DNA from: Pseudomonas entomophila | Lineage (GTDB): Bacteria; Pseudomonadota; Gammaproteobacteria; Pseudomonadales; Pseudomonadaceae | Length of the DNA stretch: 64,000 bases | Assembly: GCF_023277925.1 (NCBI RefSeq) | Contig: NZ_CP063832.1 | Span: 5,563,501-5,627,500, forward strand | Reading direction: 5' to 3' | In this document: positions 16,690-25,908 of the stretch, in pieces | Layout: each line of letters starts with the position of its first letter | Position numbering within the stretch: the stretch's first letter is position 1 | Notes under the pieces: generated by a model | Seen by the model: the letters and a program-made list of their open reading frames with translations, nothing else | Databases searched by the model: none | Told to the model about the DNA's origin: nothing | Made by a program: the position numbers and the translations under genes

Positions 16690-17682
16690 TCAACCCGCCT
16701 GACGGCGCCGCCGCTCCAGCAGTGGACGCGCCAGCAGGCACACGAACACCGGCCCGCCGGCAAGCAGATAGAAATAGTAGGTAACTGCTCGCCAGATCAG
16801 GATCGCCGCGGCAGCCGTCGAGCTGCCCACCAGCGGTGTCAGCAGACTTGCCGATGTCAGCTCCGCCGCCCCGGCGCCGCCCGGTAGCAGGCTGAGCTGG
16901 CCAGCGCTGAGCGACAGCATCTGCACCAGGAAACTCGGGATCCACGCGAGGTCCGCTCCCAATCCCTTCACGACCAGGTACAGCACGCTGTAGCGCAGGC
17001 CCCAGTGCGCGCAGGTAAGGGCGAACACCAGCGCCAGGTCCCGCCTGGGCAGCCGCCAGGTGCTGGCCAGGGCGCGGATGAAGCGCAGCACCTTGCGTGC
17101 CCAGCGTCGCCGGCGCGATGCCGCCACGCCCAGTTGCTGCAGCAAGCGGCCGTTGCCACGCATCACTCGGTGTCTATGGCGCAGTAGCACGATAATCCCC
17201 GCCAACACCGTGCATAACAGCAAGGCGCTGCCCAGCAGCATGCTTTCCTGGCTATGGCCGAGGTTGTGAAGCAGGGCATAGCCGGCAATCGCCAGCATGG
17301 CGCAGAAGAAGAACACCAAGTCGTTCAACTGGTCCATGGCGAATACCGCGCCGCTGCGTGACGGGGCGATGCGCTCGCGTGACAGCAGTGCAATCAATGC
17401 CAGTGGCCCACCACTGCCGCCCGGGGTGGTGCAGATGGCAAATTCGGTCGCCATGACCACGCCCAGGCTGCGTATTCGCCCGACCTGCGCGGCTTGATCG
17501 CCGAGCAGCAGGCGCAGGCGAGTGGCATTGATGATCCAGCACAGGACGATCATGCCCAGCAACAGCGCCAGTAGCCCTGGCGCGAATGCCTGTAGGCGGG
17601 CCAGCAGCTCGCTGCCACCCAGTACTACCGGCACCAGTGCTGCCGTCAGCAGTGCCAGGGCCAGCCAGCCAAGGCGATTCAA
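16690..17682 (-). CDS. LPG-synthase/YbhN-type integral membrane protein (flippase-like)
   Basis: 330 residues with about eight predicted membrane helices and the hallmarks of the lysylphosphatidylglycerol synthase transmembrane family (UPF0104): RLRLLLGDQ near residue 55, FAICTTPGGSGGPLA near residue 82 and LSLLPGGAGAAELTSA near residue 268. It lacks the soluble aminoacyl-transferase domain of MprF, so it is more likely a translocase or partner of a lipid-modifying enzyme than a synthase. It overlaps the upstream deacetylase-like gene by four bases and forms the last gene of a three-gene cassette. This suggests it moves a glycolipid or glycan intermediate across the inner membrane, which is inference. 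Confidence 0.82.
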   Translation of the reverse strand: MNRLGWLALALLTAALVPVVLGGSELLARLQAFAPGLLALLLGMIVLCWIINATRLRLLLGDQAAQVGRIRSLGVVMATEFAICTTPGGSGGPLALIALLSRERIAPSRSGAVFAMDQLNDLVFFFCAMLAIAGYALLHNLGHSQESMLLGSALLLCTVLAGIIVLLRHRHRVMRGNGRLLQQLGVAASRRRRWARKVLRFIRALASTWRLPRRDLALVFALTCAHWGLRYSVLYLVVKGLGADLAWIPSFLVQMLSLSAGQLSLLPGGAGAAELTSASLLTPLVGSSTAAAAILIWRAVTYYFYLLAGGPVFVCLLARPLLERRRRQAG

Positions 17683-18443
17683 GGGTTAACCTGGCGATCC
17701 AGCCAGGCGCTCTTGGTCAGCGGTTCACGGCCCTGCTCCAGAAGCTGGTGCAAGGTGTCGAGCCAATAGTTGCGCGAGCTTGAGTGGAGCATATCGACCG
17801 GATGCAGGCCCAGACGCAGGGTGTTGGCGTCGCGCCAGCGTCGGCATTGCCATTCGCTGACCATTCTCGACAGGCTTCGGCGCCAGGCGCTACGGGCGCT
17901 CCAGACCAGCCCGGGGGCTTCGAAGGCGGTGAAGTCGGGTAGGCGGTATAAGTGCCGGGGTGTGCTGGTGTAGCGCAGTGGCAACTGGCGCAGGGCGCGC
18001 CGGGTCCCTTCGCTCATCAGCCAGGCCGGCGCGACAAAACCGGCTAGCGGCCAACCTTGCCGTTCGAACACGGTCATCCCTGCCTCCAGCCTCTGGAGGG
18101 CGGCGGCCTGGTCAAGCCCATGGAACTCGCCCTCGTGGGTATAGAGGCGGCGCATGAAGTATTCGCCAGGCCCCCTGGGGGGCGGGCCGTCGTCGGCGTG
18201 GTAGTAACCGTGCAGTGCCAGTTCATCGCCGCGTGTCAGGCGGCGCTCGAGGAGGCGACAGAAGGTCGGTGAGCGGATCAACGGGTTTCGGTGGTGAAAG
18301 TCCGGTACCACCAACCAAGTCATGGGGACGCCACCCAGATGGTCGATGGATTGCACGAAGGCTTGATAAGCCGGCCAGGTTTCCGGCGCGATATCGTGCA
18401 GCACCAACATCAGGCTGCGCGCGCCTGCATGATGCTCAGCCAT
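17679..18443 (-). CDS. DUF2334 polysaccharide-deacetylase-like protein
   Basis: 254 residues. A metal-dependent deacetylase fold is suggested by SLMLVLHDIAPETW near residue 10 (the aspartate that opens the NodB/DUF2334 fold), DELALHGYYHADD near residue 80 with paired histidines, a GFVAPAWLMSEG block near residue 145 and LGLHPVDM near residue 220. These are positions expected to hold a metal-bound aspartate and histidines. The ATG at 18443 starts the recognisable domain; longer upstream sequence is a shadow of the overlapping glycosyltransferase gene. It overlaps that gene by eight bases and the membrane-protein gene by four, so all three are probably translated together. The likely substrate is an N-acetylated sugar made by the glycosyltransferase. 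Confidence 0.8.
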   Translation of the reverse strand: MAEHHAGARSLMLVLHDIAPETWPAYQAFVQSIDHLGGVPMTWLVVPDFHHRNPLIRSPTFCRLLERRLTRGDELALHGYYHADDGPPPRGPGEYFMRRLYTHEGEFHGLDQAAALQRLEAGMTVFERQGWPLAGFVAPAWLMSEGTRRALRQLPLRYTSTPRHLYRLPDFTAFEAPGLVWSARSAWRRSLSRMVSEWQCRRWRDANTLRLGLHPVDMLHSSSRNYWLDTLHQLLEQGREPLTKSAWLDRQVNP

Positions 18444-19557
18444 GGGCGCGTACTGGCGGCGGATGGCCAAGCACCGCTTGGTAGTGCAGCAGCAAGCCAC
18501 TGACAACCGTGTCCCAGCTGTAGTGATGTTCGACATGGCGGCGGGCCTGTGCACCCAAGCTGCGGACATCGGCTTCGAACATTTCCTGTACCGCCCTGGC
18601 CATGGCTTGGCCGTCACTGGGGCGGCACAGTCGACCGCACTGTTCGTTGACGATTTCGCCAAACGCGCCGGCGCGCACGGCCACCACGGGCGTGGCGCTG
18701 GCCATGGCTTCGAGGATGACCAGGCCAAAGGTTTCCTGGTCTCCCGCGTGCACCAGCAGGTCGGCGCTGGCAAGCAGCCGGGCGACTTCGGGTGGTGGAC
18801 AGAAATGGTCGATCACGCTGACGTTGTCCGGCACATTGACCGGCATGCTCGAGCCCACCAGCAGCAGGTGATAGTGGCGCCCGAGTGTACGCATGCATTC
18901 AAGCAGCACCGGCAGGTTCTTTTCCCGCGAGCCTCGTCCGGCGAACACCAGCAGGCGGCGGGTGTCGGGGATGCCCAGTTCGGCGCGCAGGCCTGGGTCG
19001 CAGCGCCTGGGATGGAACAGTTCGAGGTCCACGCCCAGGCGCTGCACATGCACATCATCGATACCAAGCCTGCGCAGCTTGTCGGCCATCACCTGGCTGG
19101 GGGCCAGGACCCGGTCGAAATGGCCGTAGAGCTTGCTCACATAAGCCTCGACATTGGGCATGAACCAGTTGCCCATGCGTTTGCTCACCAGCAATGGCAG
19201 GTCGGAGTGATAGAAACCGATCACCGGCACATCCAGCTTGCGCCGGGCCTCCAGGGCTGCCCAGGCGGTAAGGTAGGGATCACCCACTTCGATCAGGTCG
19301 GGACGCAAGCCCCGTAGCACATTGCACCAGGGGGCCAGGCGCAGCGGAAAACGATAGCCGTTGCCGAAGGGCAGGGGTGGGGCAGGGACATGGTAGACAC
19401 CATTGTCATGGCCGGGGCTGGCACCGGGGATCAGCAGGCTGTGGCGTACGCCAGGCATGGCGTCAAGGCGGCGATGTTTGGCATCAAGATAGGTTCGCAC
19501 GCCGCCGCTGGCTGGGGCGTAGAACATGGTGATGTCGGCGATGTGCACGATCTGCAT
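18436..19557 (-). CDS. GT4-family glycosyltransferase
   Basis: 373 residues with the GT-B fold of family 4. The N-terminal donor-side loop is SGGVRTYL near residue 17. VIGFYHSDLP near residue 128 and VLAPSQVMADKLRRLGI near residue 168 follow. The C-terminal nucleotide-sugar site includes FAGRGSREKNLPVLLE near residue 218 and the E-x7-E segment ETFGLVILEAMASATPVVA near residue 300. The ATG at 19557 begins the conserved MQIVHIADITMFYAPASGG stretch. Its GGAGG is immediately adjacent, which is poor spacing, but no better start codon exists between it and 19779. It is the first gene of the overlapping cassette with the DUF2334 and LPG-synthase-like genes. The acceptor is unknown. Confidence 0.85.
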   Translation of the reverse strand: MQIVHIADITMFYAPASGGVRTYLDAKHRRLDAMPGVRHSLLIPGASPGHDNGVYHVPAPPLPFGNGYRFPLRLAPWCNVLRGLRPDLIEVGDPYLTAWAALEARRKLDVPVIGFYHSDLPLLVSKRMGNWFMPNVEAYVSKLYGHFDRVLAPSQVMADKLRRLGIDDVHVQRLGVDLELFHPRRCDPGLRAELGIPDTRRLLVFAGRGSREKNLPVLLECMRTLGRHYHLLLVGSSMPVNVPDNVSVIDHFCPPPEVARLLASADLLVHAGDQETFGLVILEAMASATPVVAVRAGAFGEIVNEQCGRLCRPSDGQAMARAVQEMFEADVRSLGAQARRHVEHHYSWDTVVSGLLLHYQAVLGHPPPVRAHG

Positions 19558-19677
19558 CCCTCCGGGATCGTCCTCGGGTCTGTCATCGATCGGTATGGGC
19601 CGAAGATGACTCGCCTGAAGGTTGACCTTCTTGAAGGATAGTTTGTTCGATCGGGTTGTGGTGCTGCCCCTGAGGGG

Positions 19678-19709
19678 GCCAGCCTTGCCGGTTTCGCAGC
19701 AAGGCTGGC
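19678..19709. terminator. Hairpin downstream of the chemoreceptor gene
   Basis: GCCAGCCTTGC and GCAAGGCTGGC form an eleven-pair stem, seven bases after the receptor stop on the - strand. There is no T-run, so it may be a REP-like element or a weak terminator. Confidence 0.5.
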
Positions 19710-19715
19710 GTGGGG

Positions 19716-21590
19716 TCAGATGCGGAAACTGCCCACCAGTTGCTTCAGGCGCCCGGCCTGTTGCTCCAGGTCCGAGCACGCGCGCAGGGTGGCCTGCAGG
19801 TTCTCGACCCCTTCCTGGTTAAGCATGTTGATCTCGTTGATGTCCATGTTGATCGAATCGACCACGGCGGTCTGCTCCTCGGTGGCGGTGGCCACCGACT
19901 GGTTCATGCCGTCGATTTCGCCGATGCGCTGGGTGACGCTGCCCAGGCGTTCGCCGGCCTGGTTGGCGATGTCCATGCTGTCCTGGCTGTGGCGTTGGCT
20001 CTGCCCCATGGTGTCGACCGATTCGCGGGCCCCTACCTGCAGCTCCTCGATCATCTTCTGCACCTGTTGCGCTGACTCCTGGGTGCGGTGGGCGAGGTTG
20101 CGCACCTCGTCCGCCACTACGGCGAAACCACGCCCGGCTTCGCCGGCGCGAGCGGCCTCGATCGCGGCATTCAGTGCCAGCAGGTTGGTCTGCTGGGAGA
20201 TGCTGGTGATCACTTCGAGGATCTGGCCGATGTTGACGGTCTTGTTGTTGAGCGTCTCGATATGCTCGCTCGACGTGACGATCAAATCCGACAGGCGATT
20301 CATCGCATCGATGTTGCGTTGCACCACCTGCTGGCCTTCCTCCGCCAGCAAGCGGGCGGAACTGGCATGTTGCGAGGCTTGGGCGGCGTTGCCGGCGATT
20401 TCCTGGGCGGCGGCACCGAGCTGGTTGATGGCGGCGGCGACGCTGTTGGTGCGGTTGGACTGTTCGTCGGAGTTGCTCATCGACGAGTTGGAGGCGCTGA
20501 TCACCCGCAGGGCCACTTCGTTGACCTGCTCGGTGGCCGACGAGACTTCGCGGATCGAGCCGTGGATTCGCTCGACGAAGCGGTTGAAGGCGGTCCCGAG
20601 GATGCCGAACTCGTCGTGGTTGTGGATCTCCAGGCGACGGGTCAGGTCGCCTTCGCCCTCGGCGATGTTCGCCATGGCGCGGGTCATGGTGTGCAGTGGC
20701 TGCATCAGCACGCGGATCAGCAGGCCAAGCAGGGCGATGATGATCACCACCGCCACCAGGGTGGCGATCACCGCCGAGGTACGGAAGGTGCTGAGCATCG
20801 AGAAGGCCTTTTCCTTGTCTACCGACAGGCCGATGTACCAGTTGGCCGAAGGCAGGCCCTTGACCGGGGTGAAGGTGAGCAGGCGGGTCTGGCCGTTGAG
20901 CTCGACCTCGGTCAGGTCACCGGACAGGCGCGGGGTGTTCTGCGGGAACAGGTCCGACAGTGACTTCATCACCAGGTTCTTGTCCGGGTGCACCAGGATC
21001 TTGCCCTGGTCGTTGACCAGGAAGGCATAGCCCATGCCGCCGAAGTTCAGCGCGTTGATGATCTCCACCAGGCCGTCCAGGGCCAGGTCGCCGCCGACCA
21101 CGCCGACCGAACGCGAGGCGGTGTTGACGATCGAGATGACCATCTTGTTGGTGGCCATGTCGATGTACGGTTCGGTGAGCATCGGCCCACTGGCGTTCAG
21201 GCCGTCCTTGTACCAAGGGCGTACACGCGGGTCATAGCCGTCAGGCATCTTGGTGTCCGGGCGTACGATGAAGGTACCGTCTGGTTGGCCCAGGTAGATG
21301 GTCAGGAAGCTCGAGGTCAGGGCGTTCTGGCCGAGCAGGGCGCCGGCGTTCTGTGGGTTCTGGGCGAGGTTCTGGGCGACGTTCTCGACCAGCTTGATAC
21401 GCCCTTCGAACAGGTTACGGATATTGGTGGACGTGGACTCGCCCATTTCAGCCAGGTAGTTCTCCAGGTTGGCGCGAATGGCATTACGCTGGAGATAGTC
21501 GTTGTAGAGGGTGAACAGGCTGAAGGCGAGGATCACGATCAGTGATGCCGCCAGAAGAATCTTGTGGCTGAAACGAAGGCTTTTATTCAT
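19716..21590 (-). CDS. mcpG: Methyl-accepting chemotaxis protein, McpG-like (dCache)
   Basis: 624 residues. Membrane helix 1 (about residues 10-28) and helix 2 (about 273-295) flank a periplasmic dCache_1 domain. That domain carries the Y-x-x-R-x-W-Y-x-x-A-type ligand signature [13 protein letters not shown] near residue 118 and a [12 protein letters not shown] strand with the aspartate that usually binds an amino group. A HAMP domain ([20 protein letters not shown]) and the signalling tip [22 protein letters not shown] follow. The length and the order next to the glycan cassette and ATPase fit McpG of P. putida KT2440, a GABA receptor. The GABA specificity is inferred from that likeness, not proven here. 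Confidence 0.87.
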   Translation of the reverse strand: MNKSLRFSHKILLAASLIVILAFSLFTLYNDYLQRNAIRANLENYLAEMGESTSTNIRNLFEGRIKLVENVAQNLAQNPQNAGALLGQNALTSSFLTIYLGQPDGTFIVRPDTKMPDGYDPRVRPWYKDGLNASGPMLTEPYIDMATNKMVISIVNTASRSVGVVGGDLALDGLVEIINALNFGGMGYAFLVNDQGKILVHPDKNLVMKSLSDLFPQNTPRLSGDLTEVELNGQTRLLTFTPVKGLPSANWYIGLSVDKEKAFSMLSTFRTSAVIATLVAVVIIIALLGLLIRVLMQPLHTMTRAMANIAEGEGDLTRRLEIHNHDEFGILGTAFNRFVERIHGSIREVSSATEQVNEVALRVISASNSSMSNSDEQSNRTNSVAAAINQLGAAAQEIAGNAAQASQHASSARLLAEEGQQVVQRNIDAMNRLSDLIVTSSEHIETLNNKTVNIGQILEVITSISQQTNLLALNAAIEAARAGEAGRGFAVVADEVRNLAHRTQESAQQVQKMIEELQVGARESVDTMGQSQRHSQDSMDIANQAGERLGSVTQRIGEIDGMNQSVATATEEQTAVVDSINMDINEINMLNQEGVENLQATLRACSDLEQQAGRLKQLVGSFRI

Positions 21591-21762
21591 GACGTGATGC
21601 GTCCGCTAAGGTTTTTTTATCGGGTCGTTCGCACAAAGCACGGCTGGAAAACAGTGCAACAATTCCCGTGGGTCCTTTTCGGGTTGTTACTGTCTTTCTG
21701 GGAAGAATCATTTTGAAATATCGGCAGTCAGGTGGCAGAACTTGAGTAGGGGATGAAACAAG

Positions 21763-23238
21763 ATGTCAGATTCTTCGCAAATGGTTGTAGGTGCTGACCC
21801 TGATGGTCGGCCCGTGTCACAGGCCATGCGCCTGGCCAATCGCCATGGTTTGGTGGCGGGGGCGACCGGTACCGGCAAGACCGTCACCTTGCAGCACCTG
21901 GCCGAGCTGTTCAGCGAGGCTGGTGTCGCCGTGTTCGCCGCGGATGTGAAGGGCGACCTGTGTGGCCTGGGCGCAAGCGGCATGCCGCAGGGCAAGGTGG
22001 CCGAGCGGATCGCCGGGATGCCGTGGTTGAACCACAGGCCTCAGGCGTATCCGGTTACCTTGTGGGATGTCGCCGGGCAATCCGGGCACCCCTTGCGTAC
22101 CACCTTGAGCGACATGGGCCCCTTGCTGCTGGGTAACCTGCTGGAGTTGACCGACAGTCAGCAGGCCGCGCTGTACGCAGCCTTCAAGGTGGCCGACCGT
22201 GAAGGGCTGCTGTTGCTGGATTTGAAAGACCTCAAAGCGTTGCTCGCGCACCTGAAGGACAACCCCCAATTGCTGGGCGAGGACAGCGCGCTGATGACCA
22301 GTGCCTCTACTCAAGCCTTGCTGCGCCGGTTGGCGACCCTGGAGCAACAGGGCGCCGAGGCGTTGTTCGGCGAGCCGGCCCTGCAACTTGAGGACCTGCT
22401 GCGGGCCGACGGTGACGGTCGCGGGCGCATCCACCTGCTTGACGCCAGCCGCCTGGTGCACGACGCGCCCAAGGTGTATGCGACCTTCCTGCTCTGGCTG
22501 CTGGCCGAGTTGTTCGAACAGTTGCCTGAGCGTGGTGATGCCGACAAGCCGGTGCTGGCACTGTTCTTCGACGAGGCGCACTTGCTGTTCAACGGTACCC
22601 CCAAGGCTTTGCAGGACCGCCTGGAGCAAGTGGTGCGGCTGATCCGCTCCAAAGGCGTGGGGGTGTATTTTGTCACCCAGTCGCCCGGGGACCTGCCCGA
22701 TGCTGTGCTGGCCCAGTTGGGGCTGCGCATCCAGCATGGCCTGCGGGCTTTCACGGCCAAGGAGCAGAAGTCGCTGCGCGCCGTGGCCGATGGTTTCCGC
22801 CCCAACCCGGCATTCGACAGCCTGGCGGTGCTGACCGAGCTGGGGATCGGTGAAGCGCTGGTGGGCACGCTGGAGGAGAAAGGCACGCCTGCGATGGTTC
22901 AGCGGGTACTGATCGCGCCGCCCCAGTCACGGATCGGGCCGCTGAGCGCCGCCGAGCGTAGTGCGTTGATCGGCGCCTCGCCTCTGGCGGGGCGTTATGA
23001 CAAACCGATCGATCGGGAATCGGCTTACGAAATGCTCACCCAGCGCAAAGGCGAGCCGGTGGAGCCGGCGCCGCAACCCAAAGCGGATGAAGACAGTTTT
23101 GCCGACAAGGCCGGGGAGTTTCTGCAAAGTGCGGCAGGGCAGGCGATCAAGTCGGCGGTGCGCCAGGCGGCCAATCAGTTGGGGCGGCAGTTGGTGCGTG
23201 GTTTGATGGGGTCGTTGCTGGGCGGGAAGAAGCGCTAG
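21763..23238 (+). CDS. YjgR-type (DUF853) HerA-like ATPase
   Basis: 491 residues. The Walker A loop is GATGTGKTVTLQHLAE near residue 33 and the Walker B strand ALFFDEAHLLF near residue 263. A sensor-like YFVTQSPGDLPDAVLAQLG follows near residue 300, in the pattern of HerA/FtsK-related ATPases of the DUF853 family. The C-terminal 80 residues are polar, then helical, ending in a basic GGKKR. Its role is not established; the fold suggests pumping DNA or remodelling protein. No NurA-like nuclease is adjacent, which argues against a HerA-NurA end-resection pair. Confidence 0.87.
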   Translation: MSDSSQMVVGADPDGRPVSQAMRLANRHGLVAGATGTGKTVTLQHLAELFSEAGVAVFAADVKGDLCGLGASGMPQGKVAERIAGMPWLNHRPQAYPVTLWDVAGQSGHPLRTTLSDMGPLLLGNLLELTDSQQAALYAAFKVADREGLLLLDLKDLKALLAHLKDNPQLLGEDSALMTSASTQALLRRLATLEQQGAEALFGEPALQLEDLLRADGDGRGRIHLLDASRLVHDAPKVYATFLLWLLAELFEQLPERGDADKPVLALFFDEAHLLFNGTPKALQDRLEQVVRLIRSKGVGVYFVTQSPGDLPDAVLAQLGLRIQHGLRAFTAKEQKSLRAVADGFRPNPAFDSLAVLTELGIGEALVGTLEEKGTPAMVQRVLIAPPQSRIGPLSAAERSALIGASPLAGRYDKPIDRESAYEMLTQRKGEPVEPAPQPKADEDSFADKAGEFLQSAAGQAIKSAVRQAANQLGRQLVRGLMGSLLGGKKR

Positions 23239-23260
23239 CTTCAGGGCTGTGCGCACGATC

Positions 23261-23286
23261 CGGTAGGGGCCGGCTTGCCGGCGAAC
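23261..23286. repeat. Single REP-like palindrome
   Basis: GGTAGGGGCCGGCTTGCCGG followed by CGAAC, one copy of the GCCGGCTTGCCGGC type, between the ATPase gene and its terminator. Confidence 0.65.
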
Positions 23287-23300
23287 AAGATGGCAAAAAA

Positions 23301-23330
23301 TGAAAAAGGCGCCTCGAGGCGCCTTTTTCA
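23301..23330. terminator. Bidirectional rho-independent terminator
   Basis: TGAAAAAGGCGCCTC and GAGGCGCCTTTTTCA make a perfect fifteen-base-arm palindrome with A and T tracts built in. It lies between the convergent ATPase and Pit genes. Confidence 0.92.
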
Positions 23331-23345
23331 TTTCGGTGCAATCAC

Positions 23346-24818
23346 TCAGCCGATGGCTTTCGACGCCAGCCAGAACAGGCCGGCCGCCAGGCCCATCGAG
23401 GCCGGCAGGGTGAGGACCCAGGCCAGCAGGATGGTCTTCACCGTGCCACCCTGCAGGCCGCTCTTGTTGGCGACCATGGTGCCGGCCACGCCCGAGGAGA
23501 GCACGTGGGTGGTGGACACCGGCAGGCTGAAGATATTGGCCATGCCGATGGCACAGGCGGCGGTGATCTGCGCCGACATGCCCTGGGCATAGGTCATGCC
23601 CTGCTTGCCGATCTTCTCGCCGACGGTCAGCACCACACGCTTCCAGCCGACCATGGTGCCCAGGCCCAGAGCCAGGGCGACGGCAACGATCACCCAGAAC
23701 GGCGCGTACTCGGTGGTGGCGGTCAGGTCCTTGCGCAGCTTCTCCAGGTCGGCCTTTTCACGGGCTTCCAGGCCTGGCAGCTTGCCGACCTTCTTCGCCG
23801 TGTCGTCCAGGCACAGCAGGTAGCGGCGCACTTCGACGCGCTTCTCGGCGCTCAGGGCGCGGTAGTCGGTCACGCCGGCGAGTGAGGACTGTAGGGCGGC
23901 GATGGTCGGTTCGGTCTGCTGCGGGTTGCAGCTGAACTGCTCCGGCAGGTCGCTGGATTGCGCCTTGCCCAGTGCCAGGAACTCGCCGAGGGTGGCGGCG
24001 TTGCGCTGGTAGAACTGGCTCAGGTGCATCGTAGCGTCGCGGGTGCGCTCGATCTGGTAGGTGGTGCTGTTCAGGTCGAGGACGAACTTGGCCGGGACGA
24101 TACCGATCAGTACCAGCATGATCAGGCCGATGCCTTTCTGGCCGTCGTTGGAGCCGTGCACGAAGCTCACGCCCATGGCCGAAATCACCAGCACCAGGCG
24201 GTTCCAGAACGGTGGGTGTTTCTTGTCGTCGAGCTTGCGGCGCTGTTCGGGCGTCTTGTGCATCTTCGACAGCGGGCGCCACCACTTCAGGCCGAGCAGC
24301 ACCAGGGCGGCAACGGCAAAGCCAGCCATGGGCGAGAGTACCAGCGACGTGGCGATGTCGATCGCCTTCTGCCAGTTCACGCCATCGCCCAGTGGGATGT
24401 CGCTGATCAGTGCATTGGCCAGGCCGACACCGAGGATCGAGCCGATCAGGGTGTGCGAACTGGAAGCCGGGATGCCGAAGTACCAGGTGCCCAGGTTCCA
24501 GGTGATGGCCGCGGCCAGCAGCGAGAAGACCATGGCCAGGCCGTGCCCGGTGTTCACATTGATCAGCAGTTCGACCGGCAGCAGGTGGACGATGGCGTAT
24601 GCCACCCCGACACCGCCGAGCAAAACCCCGAGGAAGTTGAACACACCGGAGAAGAACACGGCCAGGTGCGGTGGCATGGCTTTGGTATAGATGACAGTGG
24701 CTACCGCGTTGGCGGTGTCATGAAAGCCATTGATGAACTCGAATGCGAGGACGAAGGTCAAAGCAAGCGTCAGGCTCACGATAACCCAGGCATCCAGTCC
24801 GCTGAATAAATCGATCAT
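23346..24818 (-). CDS. pitA: Pit-family low-affinity inorganic phosphate transporter
   Basis: 490 residues with ten or more membrane helices in two homologous halves. The N-terminal half carries the family signature FEFINGFHDTANAVATVIYT near residue 26, then SSSHTLIGSILGVGLANAL near residue 119. The C-terminal half has the matching GSNDGQKGIGLIML near residue 222 and LPVSTTHVLSSGVAGTM near residue 437. The large central loop at about residues 260-370 is cytoplasmic and helical. Pit transporters carry metal-phosphate complexes driven by protons. The start at 24818 begins the conserved N-terminus. Confidence 0.93.
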   Translation of the reverse strand: MIDLFSGLDAWVIVSLTLALTFVLAFEFINGFHDTANAVATVIYTKAMPPHLAVFFSGVFNFLGVLLGGVGVAYAIVHLLPVELLINVNTGHGLAMVFSLLAAAITWNLGTWYFGIPASSSHTLIGSILGVGLANALISDIPLGDGVNWQKAIDIATSLVLSPMAGFAVAALVLLGLKWWRPLSKMHKTPEQRRKLDDKKHPPFWNRLVLVISAMGVSFVHGSNDGQKGIGLIMLVLIGIVPAKFVLDLNSTTYQIERTRDATMHLSQFYQRNAATLGEFLALGKAQSSDLPEQFSCNPQQTEPTIAALQSSLAGVTDYRALSAEKRVEVRRYLLCLDDTAKKVGKLPGLEAREKADLEKLRKDLTATTEYAPFWVIVAVALALGLGTMVGWKRVVLTVGEKIGKQGMTYAQGMSAQITAACAIGMANIFSLPVSTTHVLSSGVAGTMVANKSGLQGGTVKTILLAWVLTLPASMGLAAGLFWLASKAIG

Positions 24819-25022
24819 GAAGGTTTTCTGGCGGTCTTAGGGGGGCGGGATTATGCCAGAAAACCATGGCAATCGATGCACCCGCCGCTGACCGATGGCA
24901 GGCAGGCATCTGTTGCAGGCGGTGAAGCTGGCAATATGATGGTGGGCGAAAATGCGCGTAAAATTCGGCAATTTCTAGAAAAATCAGAGATTTAATGCGT
25001 AGGTTGATTGTGATTCATGTTT

Positions 25023-25032
25023 CAAACGTTTG
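25023..25032. promoter_or_regulatory. CAAACGTTTG palindrome
   Basis: CAAACGTTTG is a perfect ten-base palindrome in the space upstream of pit and downstream of the small convergent-side gene, flanked by TTCAT and ATGAA. It resembles TetR-type operators in general. The regulator and regulated gene are unknown. Confidence 0.25.
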
Positions 25033-25116
25033 TATGAAATTTGTGTGAATCCATTTCATCAAGGCTGTTTCGACCACGCTCAACGCGCCAGGGCGATCGC
25101 CGATGGCGCGATGGCA

Positions 25117-25326
25117 TCATGCAGGTTCATCACCTTCAGTGCGCAGTTCCTTCTCCATCTTTTCCAGTTCCTGGGCAAAGGCCTGGTCACGGACAGTGGC
25201 GCGTTTACGCCAGGGTTTGCGTTCTGGTTCGGGTTGCGCGGCATAGGTGGTGACTTCGCCACCGTAAACATCCTTGTAACGTTCGGCCTGGCGCTCGAGT
25301 TCCGCGCGCAGTTCTTCTTTCGTCAC
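25117..25326 (-). CDS. Small conserved-looking hypothetical protein
   Basis: 69 residues, soluble and very charged, with a predicted helix [21 protein letters not shown], a proline- and arginine-rich linker ([12 protein letters not shown]) and a second helix ending [15 protein letters not shown]. The GTG at 25326 is chosen because it begins the regular codon pattern; sequence further upstream in the same frame looks non-coding. No domain is recognised. It sits alone between pit and pcaR. Confidence 0.6.
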   Translation of the reverse strand: MTKEELRAELERQAERYKDVYGGEVTTYAAQPEPERKPWRKRATVRDQAFAQELEKMEKELRTEGDEPA

Positions 25327-25848
25327 AGTAATACCTGAATAGGTTGAAGTTTGGCGCTGGCGTTGAAGGGCACAATTAATGTGGGGGCGCACCGCCAGCG
25401 CGAAATGATTCGTCGCGAGGACACGGGGTGGGGAGTGATGGGCAACCTGGAAAGTGCCTTTGATCACCACCGGACAAGCCATGCCTGAGGCAAGGGTCCT
25501 TAAGGTCGGAAAGCGACGAAGGTGGGTCGATTGGATCCGTCATAGTGCGATTGGATAATCAACGGAGTCGATTATAGCAATCGCCAAGTCGAAGACTATC
25601 GTTCTTTACTTGTTACTGACAAGGTCACTGAAGTTGTCAATGACTGTCGTGGGCAATCGTCCCTTCGGTCGTCAGGAAGTTCAAACGCCTTGACGCGTGG
25701 AAGTTTACTTCGAGCGGCTGAAATGAAAACGGCCTCGCTGGAGGGCGAGGCCGTTGCCTGGGACTTCTGCGGTGGGTACCTGACCAGTCTCTCCAAAGAA
25801 GCCACATGTGGCAGGGGAAAGGTATAAGCAAAAGTGTCAGCGGTCAAT
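25327..25848. other. Non-coding stretch before pcaR
   Basis: About 520 bases with no supportable gene. At 25731-25755 a GC-rich stem, ACGGCCTCGC then GGCGAGGCCGT, stands without a T-run. The remainder is unremarkable in sequence and could contain a small RNA, but nothing in it is diagnostic. Confidence 0.4.
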
Positions 25849-25881
25849 TGCGATTATCGGCCGTTCGTTCGATAATCGCAC
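25849..25881. promoter_or_regulatory. PcaR operator in the pcaR promoter
   Basis: GTTCGATAATCGCAC at 25867-25881 is the motif I know as the PcaR box. An inverted partner, TGCGATTATCG, is at 25849-25859. The position about 30-60 bases before the pcaR start fits autorepression. Confidence 0.75.
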
Positions 25882-25908
25882 AAACCAGCGTTTTTTTGAG
25901 GCACGTCC

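Noticed and set aside
16551..16784. A 77-codon + strand frame starting MADPRDKAGAVAPP after purU
   Set aside because: Its second half lies antisense to the well-supported membrane-protein gene, it has no recognised domain and no good ribosome site. It could be real in its first 45 codons, but I cannot support it.
19580..19586. CTGTCAT, a Pho-box-like half-site before the glycan cassette
   Set aside because: Only one half-site is present, it points away from the - strand cassette, and chance occurrence of seven bases is common.
21763..23238. The ATPase as part of a HerA-type defence or repair system
   Set aside because: No NurA-like nuclease, SIR2 or other defence partner is adjacent, and the family is a common housekeeping one.
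25717..25800. Possible small RNA with a GC-rich hairpin upstream of pcaR
   Set aside because: The stem is real, but there is no T-run and no promoter that I can point to; it is only noted in the non-coding entry.
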